A stretch of 55,598 nucleotides of DNA from Bacteroidales bacterium (lineage in GTDB: Bacteria > Bacteroidota > Bacteroidia > Bacteroidales > JAQXIO01): contig JAQXIO010000003.1 of the NCBI GenBank assembly GCA_029007825.1, positions 1 through 55,598 of the forward strand, written 5' to 3'. This document shows, piece by piece, positions 10,327 to 17,843 of this stretch. The notes beneath the pieces were generated by a model that was given only the letters and a program-made list of their open reading frames with translations, did not search any database and was not told the origin of the DNA. Numbering within the stretch: the stretch's first letter is position 1; the number at the start of each line of letters is the position of its first letter. A program made the translations under genes and the position numbers.

Positions 10327-10910
10327 CAAAGCATTTTCAATGCAGCCTTAATCACCTGTTCTACTGTTAATTCGGGAGTTAATTTAAGAATAGAATTTAC
10401 CGCTTTTCTGGAAATTGCGGGCGTGAACCCGAGCATCACTAAAGCCGCAACAGCTTCTTCACCTATTTTACTATCGTTTTTCAATACATTTTTGGTTGCA
10501 GATAAAATACCGGGGGTTATTTTATCTTTTAAATCTACGATTATGCGCTGTGCGGTTTTCCCTCCGATTCCTTTAACTGACTGAAGCGCAGATACATCAC
10601 CGGAAGCGATCAGAGATTCTAATTCGCCTGCAGAAAAAGACGAAAGTATCATCCTTGCTGTCTGTGCTCCGACTCCTGAAACCGAAATCAGCAACGTAAA
10701 CAGTTCCCTTTCTCTCTTTTCCGCAAAACCAAAAAGATCGTGTGTGTCTTCCCTGATAATTTCATATATGTATATTTTACAAGACTCTTTCCCGGTTATA
10801 AGAGCATGCGTACTCAATGAAATATTTACAACATAGGCTATCCCGTAACATTCGATAATAAGCTGTGCCGGATAAAGTTCAACAATATCCCCTTTAATAT
10901 ATTCTATCAT
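10326..10910 (-). CDS. ruvA: Holliday junction branch migration protein RuvA
   Basis: DNA-binding subunit of the RuvAB branch-migration motor, which moves Holliday junctions during recombinational repair in the cytoplasm. The 194-residue length is typical. Seen: an N-terminal OB-fold (about 1-62), two helix-hairpin-helix motifs (ISVSGVGAQTA, about 75-85, and VKGIGGKTAQ, about 112-121), a variable linker (about 130-148), and a C-terminal domain III (about 150-194) of the type that contacts RuvB. The ATG at 10910 is preceded by a purine-rich stretch. Its stop overlaps the sprA start by one base. No ruvB or ruvC lies in the window. Confidence 0.95.
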   Translation of the reverse strand: MIEYIKGDIVELYPAQLIIECYGIAYVVNISLSTHALITGKESCKIYIYEIIREDTHDLFGFAEKRERELFTLLISVSGVGAQTARMILSSFSAGELESLIASGDVSALQSVKGIGGKTAQRIIVDLKDKITPGILSATKNVLKNDSKIGEEAVAALVMLGFTPAISRKAVNSILKLTPELTVEQVIKAALKML

Positions 10911-11126
10911 CTTTCTTTAGGTCAATTCTATTTTTCCTTAATATAGAACGGAAAGTTCCATAAAAGCGTATAAATTTCATTTAAAAGTTACAGAATATAA
11001 TCTGAAACAGATTTACAAAATTTCCATTATCTATATTTTAGATAACAGTTCGAAAATTATCATAAAACAAAACTTTCTATTTGTCCAAAAAAAGGAGATA
11101 ATACATTCCTTTTGAAAAGTATTTTT

Positions 11127-11134
11127 TATCTTTA
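11127..11134 (+). promoter_or_regulatory. Weak candidate promoter -7 element for ddh
   Basis: TATCTTTA matches the TAnnTTTG consensus except for the last base and lies about 30 bp upstream of the ddh ATG. The -33 region is not convincing. The 253-bp gap 10911-11163 must also hold the divergent ruvA promoter, which I could not locate. Confidence 0.3.
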
Positions 11135-11163
11135 CGTCAAAATATAACATTAAAAAGCTTAGA

Positions 11164-12063
11164 ATGATGAAAAAAATCAGAGCAGCCATCGTCGGATATG
11201 GCAACATCGGCAAATATGTGTTGGAAGCACTTCTTGCATCGCCCGACTTTGAAATCGCCGGAATCGTTCGTCGCAACCCTTCAAATAATCCAGCCGAACT
11301 TACCGGATATAAAGTAGTAGATTGTATCAAAAAACTGGAACATGTCGATGTTGCAATTTTAGCAACTCCGACACGTAGTGTAGAGAGCTATGCCAAAGAG
11401 ATTCTGGCTCTTGGGATACACACAGTAGACAGCTATGATATTCACGGCGGCATTGTCGCTCTTCGTAAAGAACTCGACGCCGTAGCTAAAGCCAATAATT
11501 CCGTTGCTGTTATTTCTGCCGGTTGGGATCCGGGCAGCGATTCCGTTGTCCGCGCCCTCATGGAAGCTATGATTCCAAAAGGTATTACCTATACGAATTT
11601 CGGTCCCGGTATGAGTATGGGGCATACTGTTGCGGTTAAAGCGATAGAAGGAGTAAAAGCGGCACTATCTATGACGATTCCTTTAGGAACAAGTGTTCAC
11701 CGACGTATGGTATATGTGGAAATAGAGGACGGACATAATTTTGCAACCGTTGCAGAAAAGATAAAAAAAGACAACTATTTCGTAAATGACGAAACCCATG
11801 TTATCGAGGTTCCATCGGTTGCAAATCTTTTGGATATGGGACATGGGGTAAATCTTGCACGCAAGGGGGTTTCAGGAAAAACGCAGAACCAGTTAGTCGA
11901 TTTCAACATGCGCATCAATAACCCTGCTCTGACAGCTCAAATACTGGTGGCCGCCGCAAGGGCCAGTTTCAAGCAACGGCCCGGAGCTTATACGATGATC
12001 GAAATACCAGTAATAGACCTTCTTTACGGTAACCGTGAAGAATTAATAAAACATCTGGTTTAA
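11164..12063 (+). CDS. ddh: meso-Diaminopimelate D-dehydrogenase
   Basis: NADPH-dependent enzyme that interconverts L-tetrahydrodipicolinate plus ammonia and meso-2,6-diaminopimelate, a one-step branch to the lysine and peptidoglycan precursor. Seen: an N-terminal Rossmann fold with VGYGNIG (about 10-16) and R37/R38 placed to favour NADP; a substrate domain with SAGWDPGSDS and FGPGMSMGHTVAVKAI, both hallmarks of the Ddh family; total 299 residues, normal length. Two adjacent ATG codons (11164 and 11167) could each start translation. The gene stands alone, facing away from ruvA and followed by a strong terminator. Having Ddh instead of, or besides, the acylase or aminotransferase routes is typical of some Bacteroidales. 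Confidence 0.93.
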   Translation: MMKKIRAAIVGYGNIGKYVLEALLASPDFEIAGIVRRNPSNNPAELTGYKVVDCIKKLEHVDVAILATPTRSVESYAKEILALGIHTVDSYDIHGGIVALRKELDAVAKANNSVAVISAGWDPGSDSVVRALMEAMIPKGITYTNFGPGMSMGHTVAVKAIEGVKAALSMTIPLGTSVHRRMVYVEIEDGHNFATVAEKIKKDNYFVNDETHVIEVPSVANLLDMGHGVNLARKGVSGKTQNQLVDFNMRINNPALTAQILVAAARASFKQRPGAYTMIEIPVIDLLYGNREELIKHLV

Positions 12064-12069
12064 AAACAT

Positions 12070-12098
12070 AAAAAGGCTACTAATCAGTAGCCTTTTTT
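12070..12098 (+). terminator. Terminator of ddh
   Basis: GGCTACT (12075-12081) and AGTAGCC (12086-12092) form the core of a stem extended by A/T pairs, with loop AATC, followed by six T. It begins about 7 bp after the ddh stop codon. Confidence 0.9.
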
Positions 12099-12281
12099 AT
12101 TATTCCTACATTTCATAGCCCCAAAAAAGAGAGTAAAAATAAGCAACTTTGATTAACTTAAACCGAAATTAAAAATTTCCGGATAAAAACCGATACGGCT
12201 CTTTAATTACCAAAAAACTTTTCACAAAAAATCCTATATCGACCGACTTAATAACCGATCAGGATAAAAACAGTTACAAAC

Positions 12282-12311
12282 AAAAAGAATAGGCATTTAT
12301 GCCTATTCTTT
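12282..12311 (-). terminator. Terminator of the susCD unit
   Basis: Perfect 12-bp stem (12284-12295 with 12300-12311) around a four-base loop, followed on the minus strand by a T run (complement of 12282-12286). It lies about 20 bp past the susD stop codon. The stretch between it and the ddh terminator (12099-12281) shows nothing else recognisable. Confidence 0.85.
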
Positions 12312-12329
12312 ATATACAATCTCCAACCA

Positions 12330-13928
12330 CTAATATCCGTTATTATTTCCGGCTATAGCCATTTTGGGATTTGTATCCAGTTCACTCTTAGGAATCGGAA
12401 ACAAAAGATGTGTTTTCGCATCAAATTTAAAATCTTTCGCATTGTAAGGAAAGCCAAAATCCTTTGCACTCCAGTTATCCAGCCTAACATATCCAGCTCT
12501 GTGCCATCCCCTAAGATCCGTCCATCGATTTCCATCTTCACCACATAGTTCACGTAAACGCTCATCCATTATATCCTGCATATCAACACTTGGCAAATCA
12601 GCTGGAATACTCGATACACCATCAGGAGTCGATTCACGAGCCCGTTTACGCACATCGTTTACCTCTATCAAAGCCTGTCCGGAATTACCATTTTGCAAAT
12701 ATGCTTCCGCCGCCATCAATTTCACATCGGCATAACGGATGATCCGATAATTATTCGTCGAAGATATCCCCCAACTTGCCTCAAACCAAGATCTATCGGG
12801 TCTTATATATTTTACCATCTGAACATAAGACGAATCATTCGTTGCAGGTATATATGATTTATAATAAGTCCACCCTTCTTTCAACGGTTCCGTAGTGAAT
12901 GTCTCTTCAATACGCGGATCACCCGGTTCGAACGCATCAATTAATTTTTGTGTCGGCCCGCAGGTAGTAGAATACCATTCAGCCGTAAAGAAATGATAAT
13001 AAGCACCCATGGTACCTACATTTCCGCCAAAATTATTATCAAGGAACGGATTATCCTGCTCAGGAGCATGGCTCGCCTGAAATTCAAAAAGAGACTCATC
13101 GTTATTCTCATGCCTGTAGTCAAAATTTTCACCGAAAGTTATCAAACGCCGTGTTTTAATCTGCTCGAAAGCTGTAATAGCTTTACCATAATCTCCATCG
13201 GCATTTTTATTGTAGCGGGCACGCATCACATACAGTTTCGTCAAAAGCCCATAAGCACTTTCATTAAAAACACGCCCTTTATTTTTACTATCCCAATAAC
13301 CGGGAACAGGTAGCAATTTTGCAGCCTCTTCTAAATTACAGATAGCCGAATCCAATAACTGAGTGCCTTCCGAAGGCGGCAGGTATGAATCAGAGATCGA
13401 ACGTATTCTTTTATCCTGAAGAGGCGCTTTTCCAAAATAGTCCCACAATTTAGAGAATGCCCATGCACGAAGAAAGAGTAGTTCTCCCCGATTATATTCA
13501 TATAAATCAGGAGTAACATACACTGCTTTAACTACAGGTTCTTCTATCTTTTCGAGCATAAAGTTCGCACGATACACGAGCCAATATAAATTTTTCCAAT
13601 ATCTGGCGACTGCACCATTCGAAGCATTAAGACCGGAAAAGGCTTCCATTGCTAATTCCGAACTTCCATCTTTTGGTGTCAAATCATCACCGGACAGCAT
13701 AAAAATAGAATGACCACGATTATTCACATCGCTCGCGCCGTATATATTCGACAAAGCGGCATAAACGGCACCTACGCCATTCTGAACACGTACTTCCGTT
13801 TCAAAATATTCATTCTCCAATTCAGAAGTAGGCTTAATATCCAAACCATCGTAACAAGACTGAAATAATGCGCCTGCTATGCAACAAAGTCCTAAGGACA
13901 AGAATTTATTTAGTTTCATAATATTCAT
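12330..13928 (-). CDS. SusD/RagB-family glycan-binding surface lipoprotein
   Basis: Outer-membrane lipoprotein that caps the neighbouring SusC transporter and captures oligosaccharide at the cell surface. Seen: a signal peptide with lipobox ending at C25 (LFQSC) followed by acidic residues; a SusD-type N-terminal segment (NEYFETEVRVQNGVGAVYAAL, about 39-58); TPR-like helices typical of the fold; and the C-terminal SusD pattern with RYADVKLMAAEAYLQNG, VNDVRKRA and the LFPIPKSELDTNP ending. The length of 532 residues is ordinary. Start ATG at 13928; the ATG three codons later is equally plausible. It follows susC by 16 bp, in the usual C-then-D order. Substrate cannot be told from this protein; the neighbouring glycosidases suggest rhamnose- and galactose-containing plant glycans. 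Confidence 0.92.
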   Translation of the reverse strand: MNIMKLNKFLSLGLCCIAGALFQSCYDGLDIKPTSELENEYFETEVRVQNGVGAVYAALSNIYGASDVNNRGHSIFMLSGDDLTPKDGSSELAMEAFSGLNASNGAVARYWKNLYWLVYRANFMLEKIEEPVVKAVYVTPDLYEYNRGELLFLRAWAFSKLWDYFGKAPLQDKRIRSISDSYLPPSEGTQLLDSAICNLEEAAKLLPVPGYWDSKNKGRVFNESAYGLLTKLYVMRARYNKNADGDYGKAITAFEQIKTRRLITFGENFDYRHENNDESLFEFQASHAPEQDNPFLDNNFGGNVGTMGAYYHFFTAEWYSTTCGPTQKLIDAFEPGDPRIEETFTTEPLKEGWTYYKSYIPATNDSSYVQMVKYIRPDRSWFEASWGISSTNNYRIIRYADVKLMAAEAYLQNGNSGQALIEVNDVRKRARESTPDGVSSIPADLPSVDMQDIMDERLRELCGEDGNRWTDLRGWHRAGYVRLDNWSAKDFGFPYNAKDFKFDAKTHLLFPIPKSELDTNPKMAIAGNNNGY

Positions 13929-13944
13929 TTTTAAGGATTAAGTA

Positions 13945-16900
13945 TCAGAATTTAGCATTCAATCCCATAAAGAAAGTCCTCGGAGTCGGATACAAATCGC
14001 TTTCAGGATCCAACCCTGTGTATTTCGTTATGGTAAACAGGTTCGAGAAGCCTATATATATCTTCACGTAACGAATATGGTTATTGGTAGCCCTGTAAAC
14101 CGATTGTGGCAAGGTATATCCCAACTGGATATTGGAGCACCTGAAATAAGCTCCACTTTCATAAAAGAAATCCGAACGACGCAAATTAGCAGCCGGGTCC
14201 CCGAATACCAAACGTGGATATACATCCGAAGGATTCTGCGGTGTCCATGCATTATTTACAATATCCGTTACATTACTACCTTCAGAAGGGAAGAATGTTG
14301 CAGCTTTTATGCTATTGTATTTCATCACATCGCCAACACCCGTAAACTGTGCCATCAAATCAAAGCCTTTGTATTCCATCGACAAATTCACACCATAGAA
14401 AAATCCGGGTAAGGAATTTCCTATATCTACCATATCATAAGAATCTATAACACCATCGGGGCCTTCCGTATAAAATTCACCTTCATTTTTCGGCTTTCCC
14501 CTAAGATCCTGAAAATAGAAATCTCCGGCACCTACCTTAGAAACCGTATAGCTATCATCTCCATATTTCGCTAACCATGACTGCGCTTCTTCATCCGACT
14601 GAAAAATACCTGCAACTTTATAGGCTTTGTGATAAAACATCGAATGCCCTTCTTCAATACCTAAATTTCCATCATTCGTCGCAGTAGTAGGAATATGTTC
14701 ATAAGTTTCCAACACTCTATTGCGTACCGTCGTAAGGTTTCCTCCCACCGAATAATGGAAATCTCCTACATTACCATTATAATTCAAGTTGATTTCAAAA
14801 CCACTGTTACGCACTCTGGCCAAATTGGCAGGAGGCATATTTATAACTCCGACACTGGTGGGTAAATTCATAGTCTGGAGGATTCCCTTCGTCAGTTTAT
14901 TATAAAATTCAAAAGAAAAATTCAGTCCGCTAAAGGCTTGTGCGTCAAAACCGACATTATACGTTTCCGTGCGTTCCCATCCCAAATCAGGATTCGGAAT
15001 GCCATAAATCGTCGCTCCATTATTAAAATATCCGGCTGCCGGATATTTACTACCCGGATCATCCCCCCAAGCAAAAGAGGGCCCGGGAGATGCAATCGGG
15101 GAAAGATAAGCCATATCCCTTACCTCCTGATTACCTAATTGTCCCCAGCCTCCGCGAAGTTTCAAATCATCGAGCCAATCTACATCCGACAAGAAATTTT
15201 CGCTCTTCATCCGCCATGCGGCAGATACAGAAGGAAAAGTGCCCCAACGTTTACTAGGTGCAAACCGTGCACTCGCATCACGGCGAACCGTGGCATCCAG
15301 ATAATATTTATGTCCGTAATTATATCCTATACGGAACATATATCCCATTAATGCGAACCGGTTCTGGAATCCTTCCACAATATTATACTGATTCACACCT
15401 CCCATATTCATCAAATAGTCCTTTTTCGTAGTCACATAATTGGTACTCTCATTGCCGGATCTATTCATAAAATGCTGATCCATGAAGTTAAACAGGAAGT
15501 CCAGGTTATGTTTACCGAAACTGTTCGCATAATTTACCGTAATCTCTTCGATCTGATTATAGCTGTTACTATATCTGGTTCCCAGATTTCCTACCGACAC
15601 AGGATCGGCTGAAGCCCACGGATTACCGGAAGTCGAAGAGAATGCCGCCGCATCATAATCTGTAAATTCGAATTGATCGATACGGGCATTATCAATACTG
15701 ATCGAACCTTTAATGCTTAACCCTTTTATAGGGGTAAACTCAATAAAAGCGGTTCCCATATTCCGTAAATTGGTATGGTAATCGTTGTTTGCTGCGAGTA
15801 TTCCCAATTGATTATATACCTGGCCTGCTCCATAGAGATAGGTCTGATCCCACTTACCGGAGCGTCCCGCATAATAGAAACCCGGTATTACATAGGCATA
15901 TCCCCCATATCCCGGCATACTCTTATTTTCCTGATAAATCGGTTGCCACGGAGCGGCCTTTGACATTCCAAAATAATCCGTTACACCGTCACGCCCTTTT
16001 GCATAGGCTAACCGGTAATTAATACCTGTGCGCAACCACTTGTTTATCGTCGTATTGACCTTTACCGCCCCGGAATAACGTTTCAGATAATTGTACTCCA
16101 AAGCTCCCTCGGTATTCGAATAGCCCAATGAAACATAATAATCCGTATTATCGGTACCCCCCGAAACTTTGACCGAATAATCCTGCATCGGGGCATTTTT
16201 ATTCCGGACGGCCTTTTGCCAATCGTACGTCTGGCTATTTCCCAAATAACGCGGGTCAGACGGATCAAATAATCCTGTATTATTCACATTCGGAGTTTTT
16301 CCGGGGTCTGTAGCATAGACGCCCTGAACAAATTTTGTATATTGCTGTGTATTAAAAAAATCCAGTTCTTGGTATATATTCTGAACACCAAACCGACCAC
16401 TGAAATCGATAGTGGGCTTATCCTTACGCCCTTTCTTTGTCGTAATCAAAACCACTCCATTTGCAGCCCGAACCCCATAAATGGCGGCAGAGGAAGCATC
16501 TTTCAAAACCGATATGGATTCTATATCATTGGGATCGATGAGCGTCATTATATTGATCGATCCTCTTAACGTATTCAATCGGGCATTATCCACACTTTCT
16601 ATGCCCGCACCAAGTTCAGTTACAGGAATACCGTCAATTACATAAAGCGGGTCTGCAATCCCCCATGAGTTCGTACCGCGAATACGGATGGTAGGACGAT
16701 TCATCGGATTACCCGTCGTTCCGGAAACCTGTACACCGCTCATTGTTCCCTGCATAGCATTTTCTGCCGACATCGAAATGCTGCGGGATATCGTTTCAGC
16801 ATCTACATTAGAAATGGCCGTCGTTACATCGCGTTTATTACGGCTTCCGTAACCGATTACCACTACTTCATCAATATTTTTCGAATCAACCTTGAGATTC

Positions 16901-17250
16901 ACATTAATCAGATTCTTTCCTTGAACCGGAATCAATTGTGTCACGTAACCGACATAAGAAACTTCAATCGTCGCATTAGAAGGTAATTTCAATTCATACA
17001 TCCCATCAATATTCGTAATGGTTCCATTACTGGTTCCTTTCTGGACAACAGTCGCCCCTATGACAGGTTCACCGTTCTCGTCTTTTACCAAACCGGAGAC
17101 CGCAATTGCTTGCTGTTGAACAGATAGTACGTCCTGCACTTCTCCGTTCTTTGCCCAAAGCCCGCTATTTCCGGTAAGCGTCCCTCCCATAAACAGTACA
17201 GATATAAATACAGCGCCCGCTGATGTTCGATAAGATTTTTTGTTTTTCAT
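13945..17250 (-). CDS. SusC/RagA-family TonB-dependent glycan transporter
   Basis: Outer-membrane active importer of oligosaccharides, energised by TonB. Seen: a signal region (about 1-33), a carboxypeptidase-D-like regulatory domain (about 51-121, VSGLVKDENGEPVIGATV), a TonB-box region DEVVVIGYG (about 127-135), a plug domain (about 140-265) and a 22-strand barrel ending at FFMGLNAKF, whose terminal Phe is the usual barrel end signal. The length of 1,101 residues is normal. There is no N-terminal secretin/TonB short domain, so it should not belong to the ECF sigma/anti-sigma transenvelope type. Neither an ECF sigma factor nor a hybrid two-component regulator lies next to it. It is first in the susCD unit with a long leader of its own upstream. 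Confidence 0.95.
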   Translation of the reverse strand: MKNKKSYRTSAGAVFISVLFMGGTLTGNSGLWAKNGEVQDVLSVQQQAIAVSGLVKDENGEPVIGATVVQKGTSNGTITNIDGMYELKLPSNATIEVSYVGYVTQLIPVQGKNLINVNLKVDSKNIDEVVVIGYGSRNKRDVTTAISNVDAETISRSISMSAENAMQGTMSGVQVSGTTGNPMNRPTIRIRGTNSWGIADPLYVIDGIPVTELGAGIESVDNARLNTLRGSINIMTLIDPNDIESISVLKDASSAAIYGVRAANGVVLITTKKGRKDKPTIDFSGRFGVQNIYQELDFFNTQQYTKFVQGVYATDPGKTPNVNNTGLFDPSDPRYLGNSQTYDWQKAVRNKNAPMQDYSVKVSGGTDNTDYYVSLGYSNTEGALEYNYLKRYSGAVKVNTTINKWLRTGINYRLAYAKGRDGVTDYFGMSKAAPWQPIYQENKSMPGYGGYAYVIPGFYYAGRSGKWDQTYLYGAGQVYNQLGILAANNDYHTNLRNMGTAFIEFTPIKGLSIKGSISIDNARIDQFEFTDYDAAAFSSTSGNPWASADPVSVGNLGTRYSNSYNQIEEITVNYANSFGKHNLDFLFNFMDQHFMNRSGNESTNYVTTKKDYLMNMGGVNQYNIVEGFQNRFALMGYMFRIGYNYGHKYYLDATVRRDASARFAPSKRWGTFPSVSAAWRMKSENFLSDVDWLDDLKLRGGWGQLGNQEVRDMAYLSPIASPGPSFAWGDDPGSKYPAAGYFNNGATIYGIPNPDLGWERTETYNVGFDAQAFSGLNFSFEFYNKLTKGILQTMNLPTSVGVINMPPANLARVRNSGFEINLNYNGNVGDFHYSVGGNLTTVRNRVLETYEHIPTTATNDGNLGIEEGHSMFYHKAYKVAGIFQSDEEAQSWLAKYGDDSYTVSKVGAGDFYFQDLRGKPKNEGEFYTEGPDGVIDSYDMVDIGNSLPGFFYGVNLSMEYKGFDLMAQFTGVGDVMKYNSIKAATFFPSEGSNVTDIVNNAWTPQNPSDVYPRLVFGDPAANLRRSDFFYESGAYFRCSNIQLGYTLPQSVYRATNNHIRYVKIYIGFSNLFTITKYTGLDPESDLYPTPRTFFMGLNAKF

Positions 17251-17340
17251 AATTTTAGTGTTTAATGTTTTTCAATAAATCGGATACAATCTGGTTTTCT
17301 ACAGGCGGCGATATTAGTCTAGGTTAGTTTTTATATTTAA

Positions 17341-17369
17341 AAAGAAAAAACAGGGAGCCCGCCCCTGCT
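17341..17369 (-). terminator. Terminator-like hairpin inside the susC leader
   Basis: On the minus strand AAGCAGGG and CCCTGTTT pair (one G-U) around loop GCGGGCT, followed at once by TTTTTTCTTT. This is the form of an intrinsic terminator, yet it lies about 90 bp upstream of the susC ATG and not after a gene. It could stop a short leader RNA or act as an attenuator. The upstream glycosidase genes already have a separate, stronger terminator. Confidence 0.55.
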
Positions 17370-17616
17370 TTCCGAATTTTATACGGTTAACAAGAATTTC
17401 AGAGATCTCGGGCCAAAGCAATCAACTACCAGAAGGTTAACATTCAATATTAGCAAGGTTATCAATAAACTAAAATCATACAAATAATACATATATATTA
17501 CTATTTATATGTATTTTAATTATAAACACTAAATAGAAATAGCACTAATATTATATACAATACTATAAATCAAATATTTACAGATATAATTATCACAACT
17601 ATGTTAGCATATATCA

Positions 17617-17624
17617 CAAACGTA
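17617..17624 (-). promoter_or_regulatory. Candidate susC promoter -7 element
   Basis: Reads TACGTTTG on the minus strand, an exact TAnnTTTG match. The -33 area is T-rich without a clean TTTG, as expected if an activator is needed. The region just upstream is occupied by a perfect inverted repeat. Confidence 0.4.
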
Positions 17625-17627
17625 ATA

Positions 17628-17665
17628 AATCTTTTTAATTAAAAAAATATTTTATTAAAAAGATT
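17628..17665. repeat. Perfect 12-bp inverted repeat overlapping the susC -33 region
   Basis: AATCTTTTTAAT (17628-17639) and ATTAAAAAGATT (17654-17665) are exact reverse complements, 26 bp centre to centre, with an A/T spacer. The arms lie 3 and 29 bp upstream of the candidate -7 element, where an activator or repressor dimer would sit. The low complexity means chance cannot be excluded. Confidence 0.45.
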
Positions 17666-17760
17666 GCACTAAAGACAATAAACTCATATATTGTCAGAAT
17701 TAAAGTCATTTTCTGAAACTTAGGAGATGCCGATAAATCTTAAATTGCAAATTATTATAA

Positions 17761-17803
17761 CAAAAACAGCCGGCTAGTTAAATTAACTAGCCGGCTGTTT
17801 TTG
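17761..17803 (-). terminator. Strong terminator after the glycosidase genes
   Basis: Perfect 21-bp inverted repeat around a single central base, core CAGCCGGCTAGTTAA, flanked by A runs and T runs so that it could work in both directions. It lies about 40 bp after the rhamnosidase-like gene and separates that unit from susCD. Confidence 0.92.
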
Positions 17804-17843
17804 TGCATCATGTGATCTGCAGCCTACACAAAAATATTTATTT

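Larger units (their letters stand above)
17251..17760. other. Long AT-rich leader/regulatory region upstream of susC
   Basis: About 510 bp without a gene. It holds a candidate susC promoter (17617-17624), a perfect 12-bp inverted repeat next to it (17628-17639 / 17654-17665), a terminator-like hairpin (17341-17369), a small palindrome GAGATCTC (17402-17409) and an 8-bp direct repeat GGTTAACA (17385-17392 and 17435-17442). No open frame of note and no clear antisense promoter on the plus strand were seen. If transcription starts near 17610 the susC message would have a 5' leader of about 360 nt. Confidence 0.5.

Noticed and set aside
10156..10584. Open frame of 142 codons on the plus strand across the ruvA-sprA junction
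   Set aside because: Antisense to two firmly identified genes; no domain and no promoter.
10911..11163. Possible regulatory RNA or riboswitch in the ruvA-ddh gap
   Set aside because: I found no strong hairpin or known riboswitch core, such as a lysine element; only weak promoter-like sites.
17251..17760. Antisense small RNA opposite the susC leader
   Set aside because: Antisense RNAs occur at some Bacteroides glycan loci, but no TAnnTTTG element was found on the plus strand here, so I do not call one.
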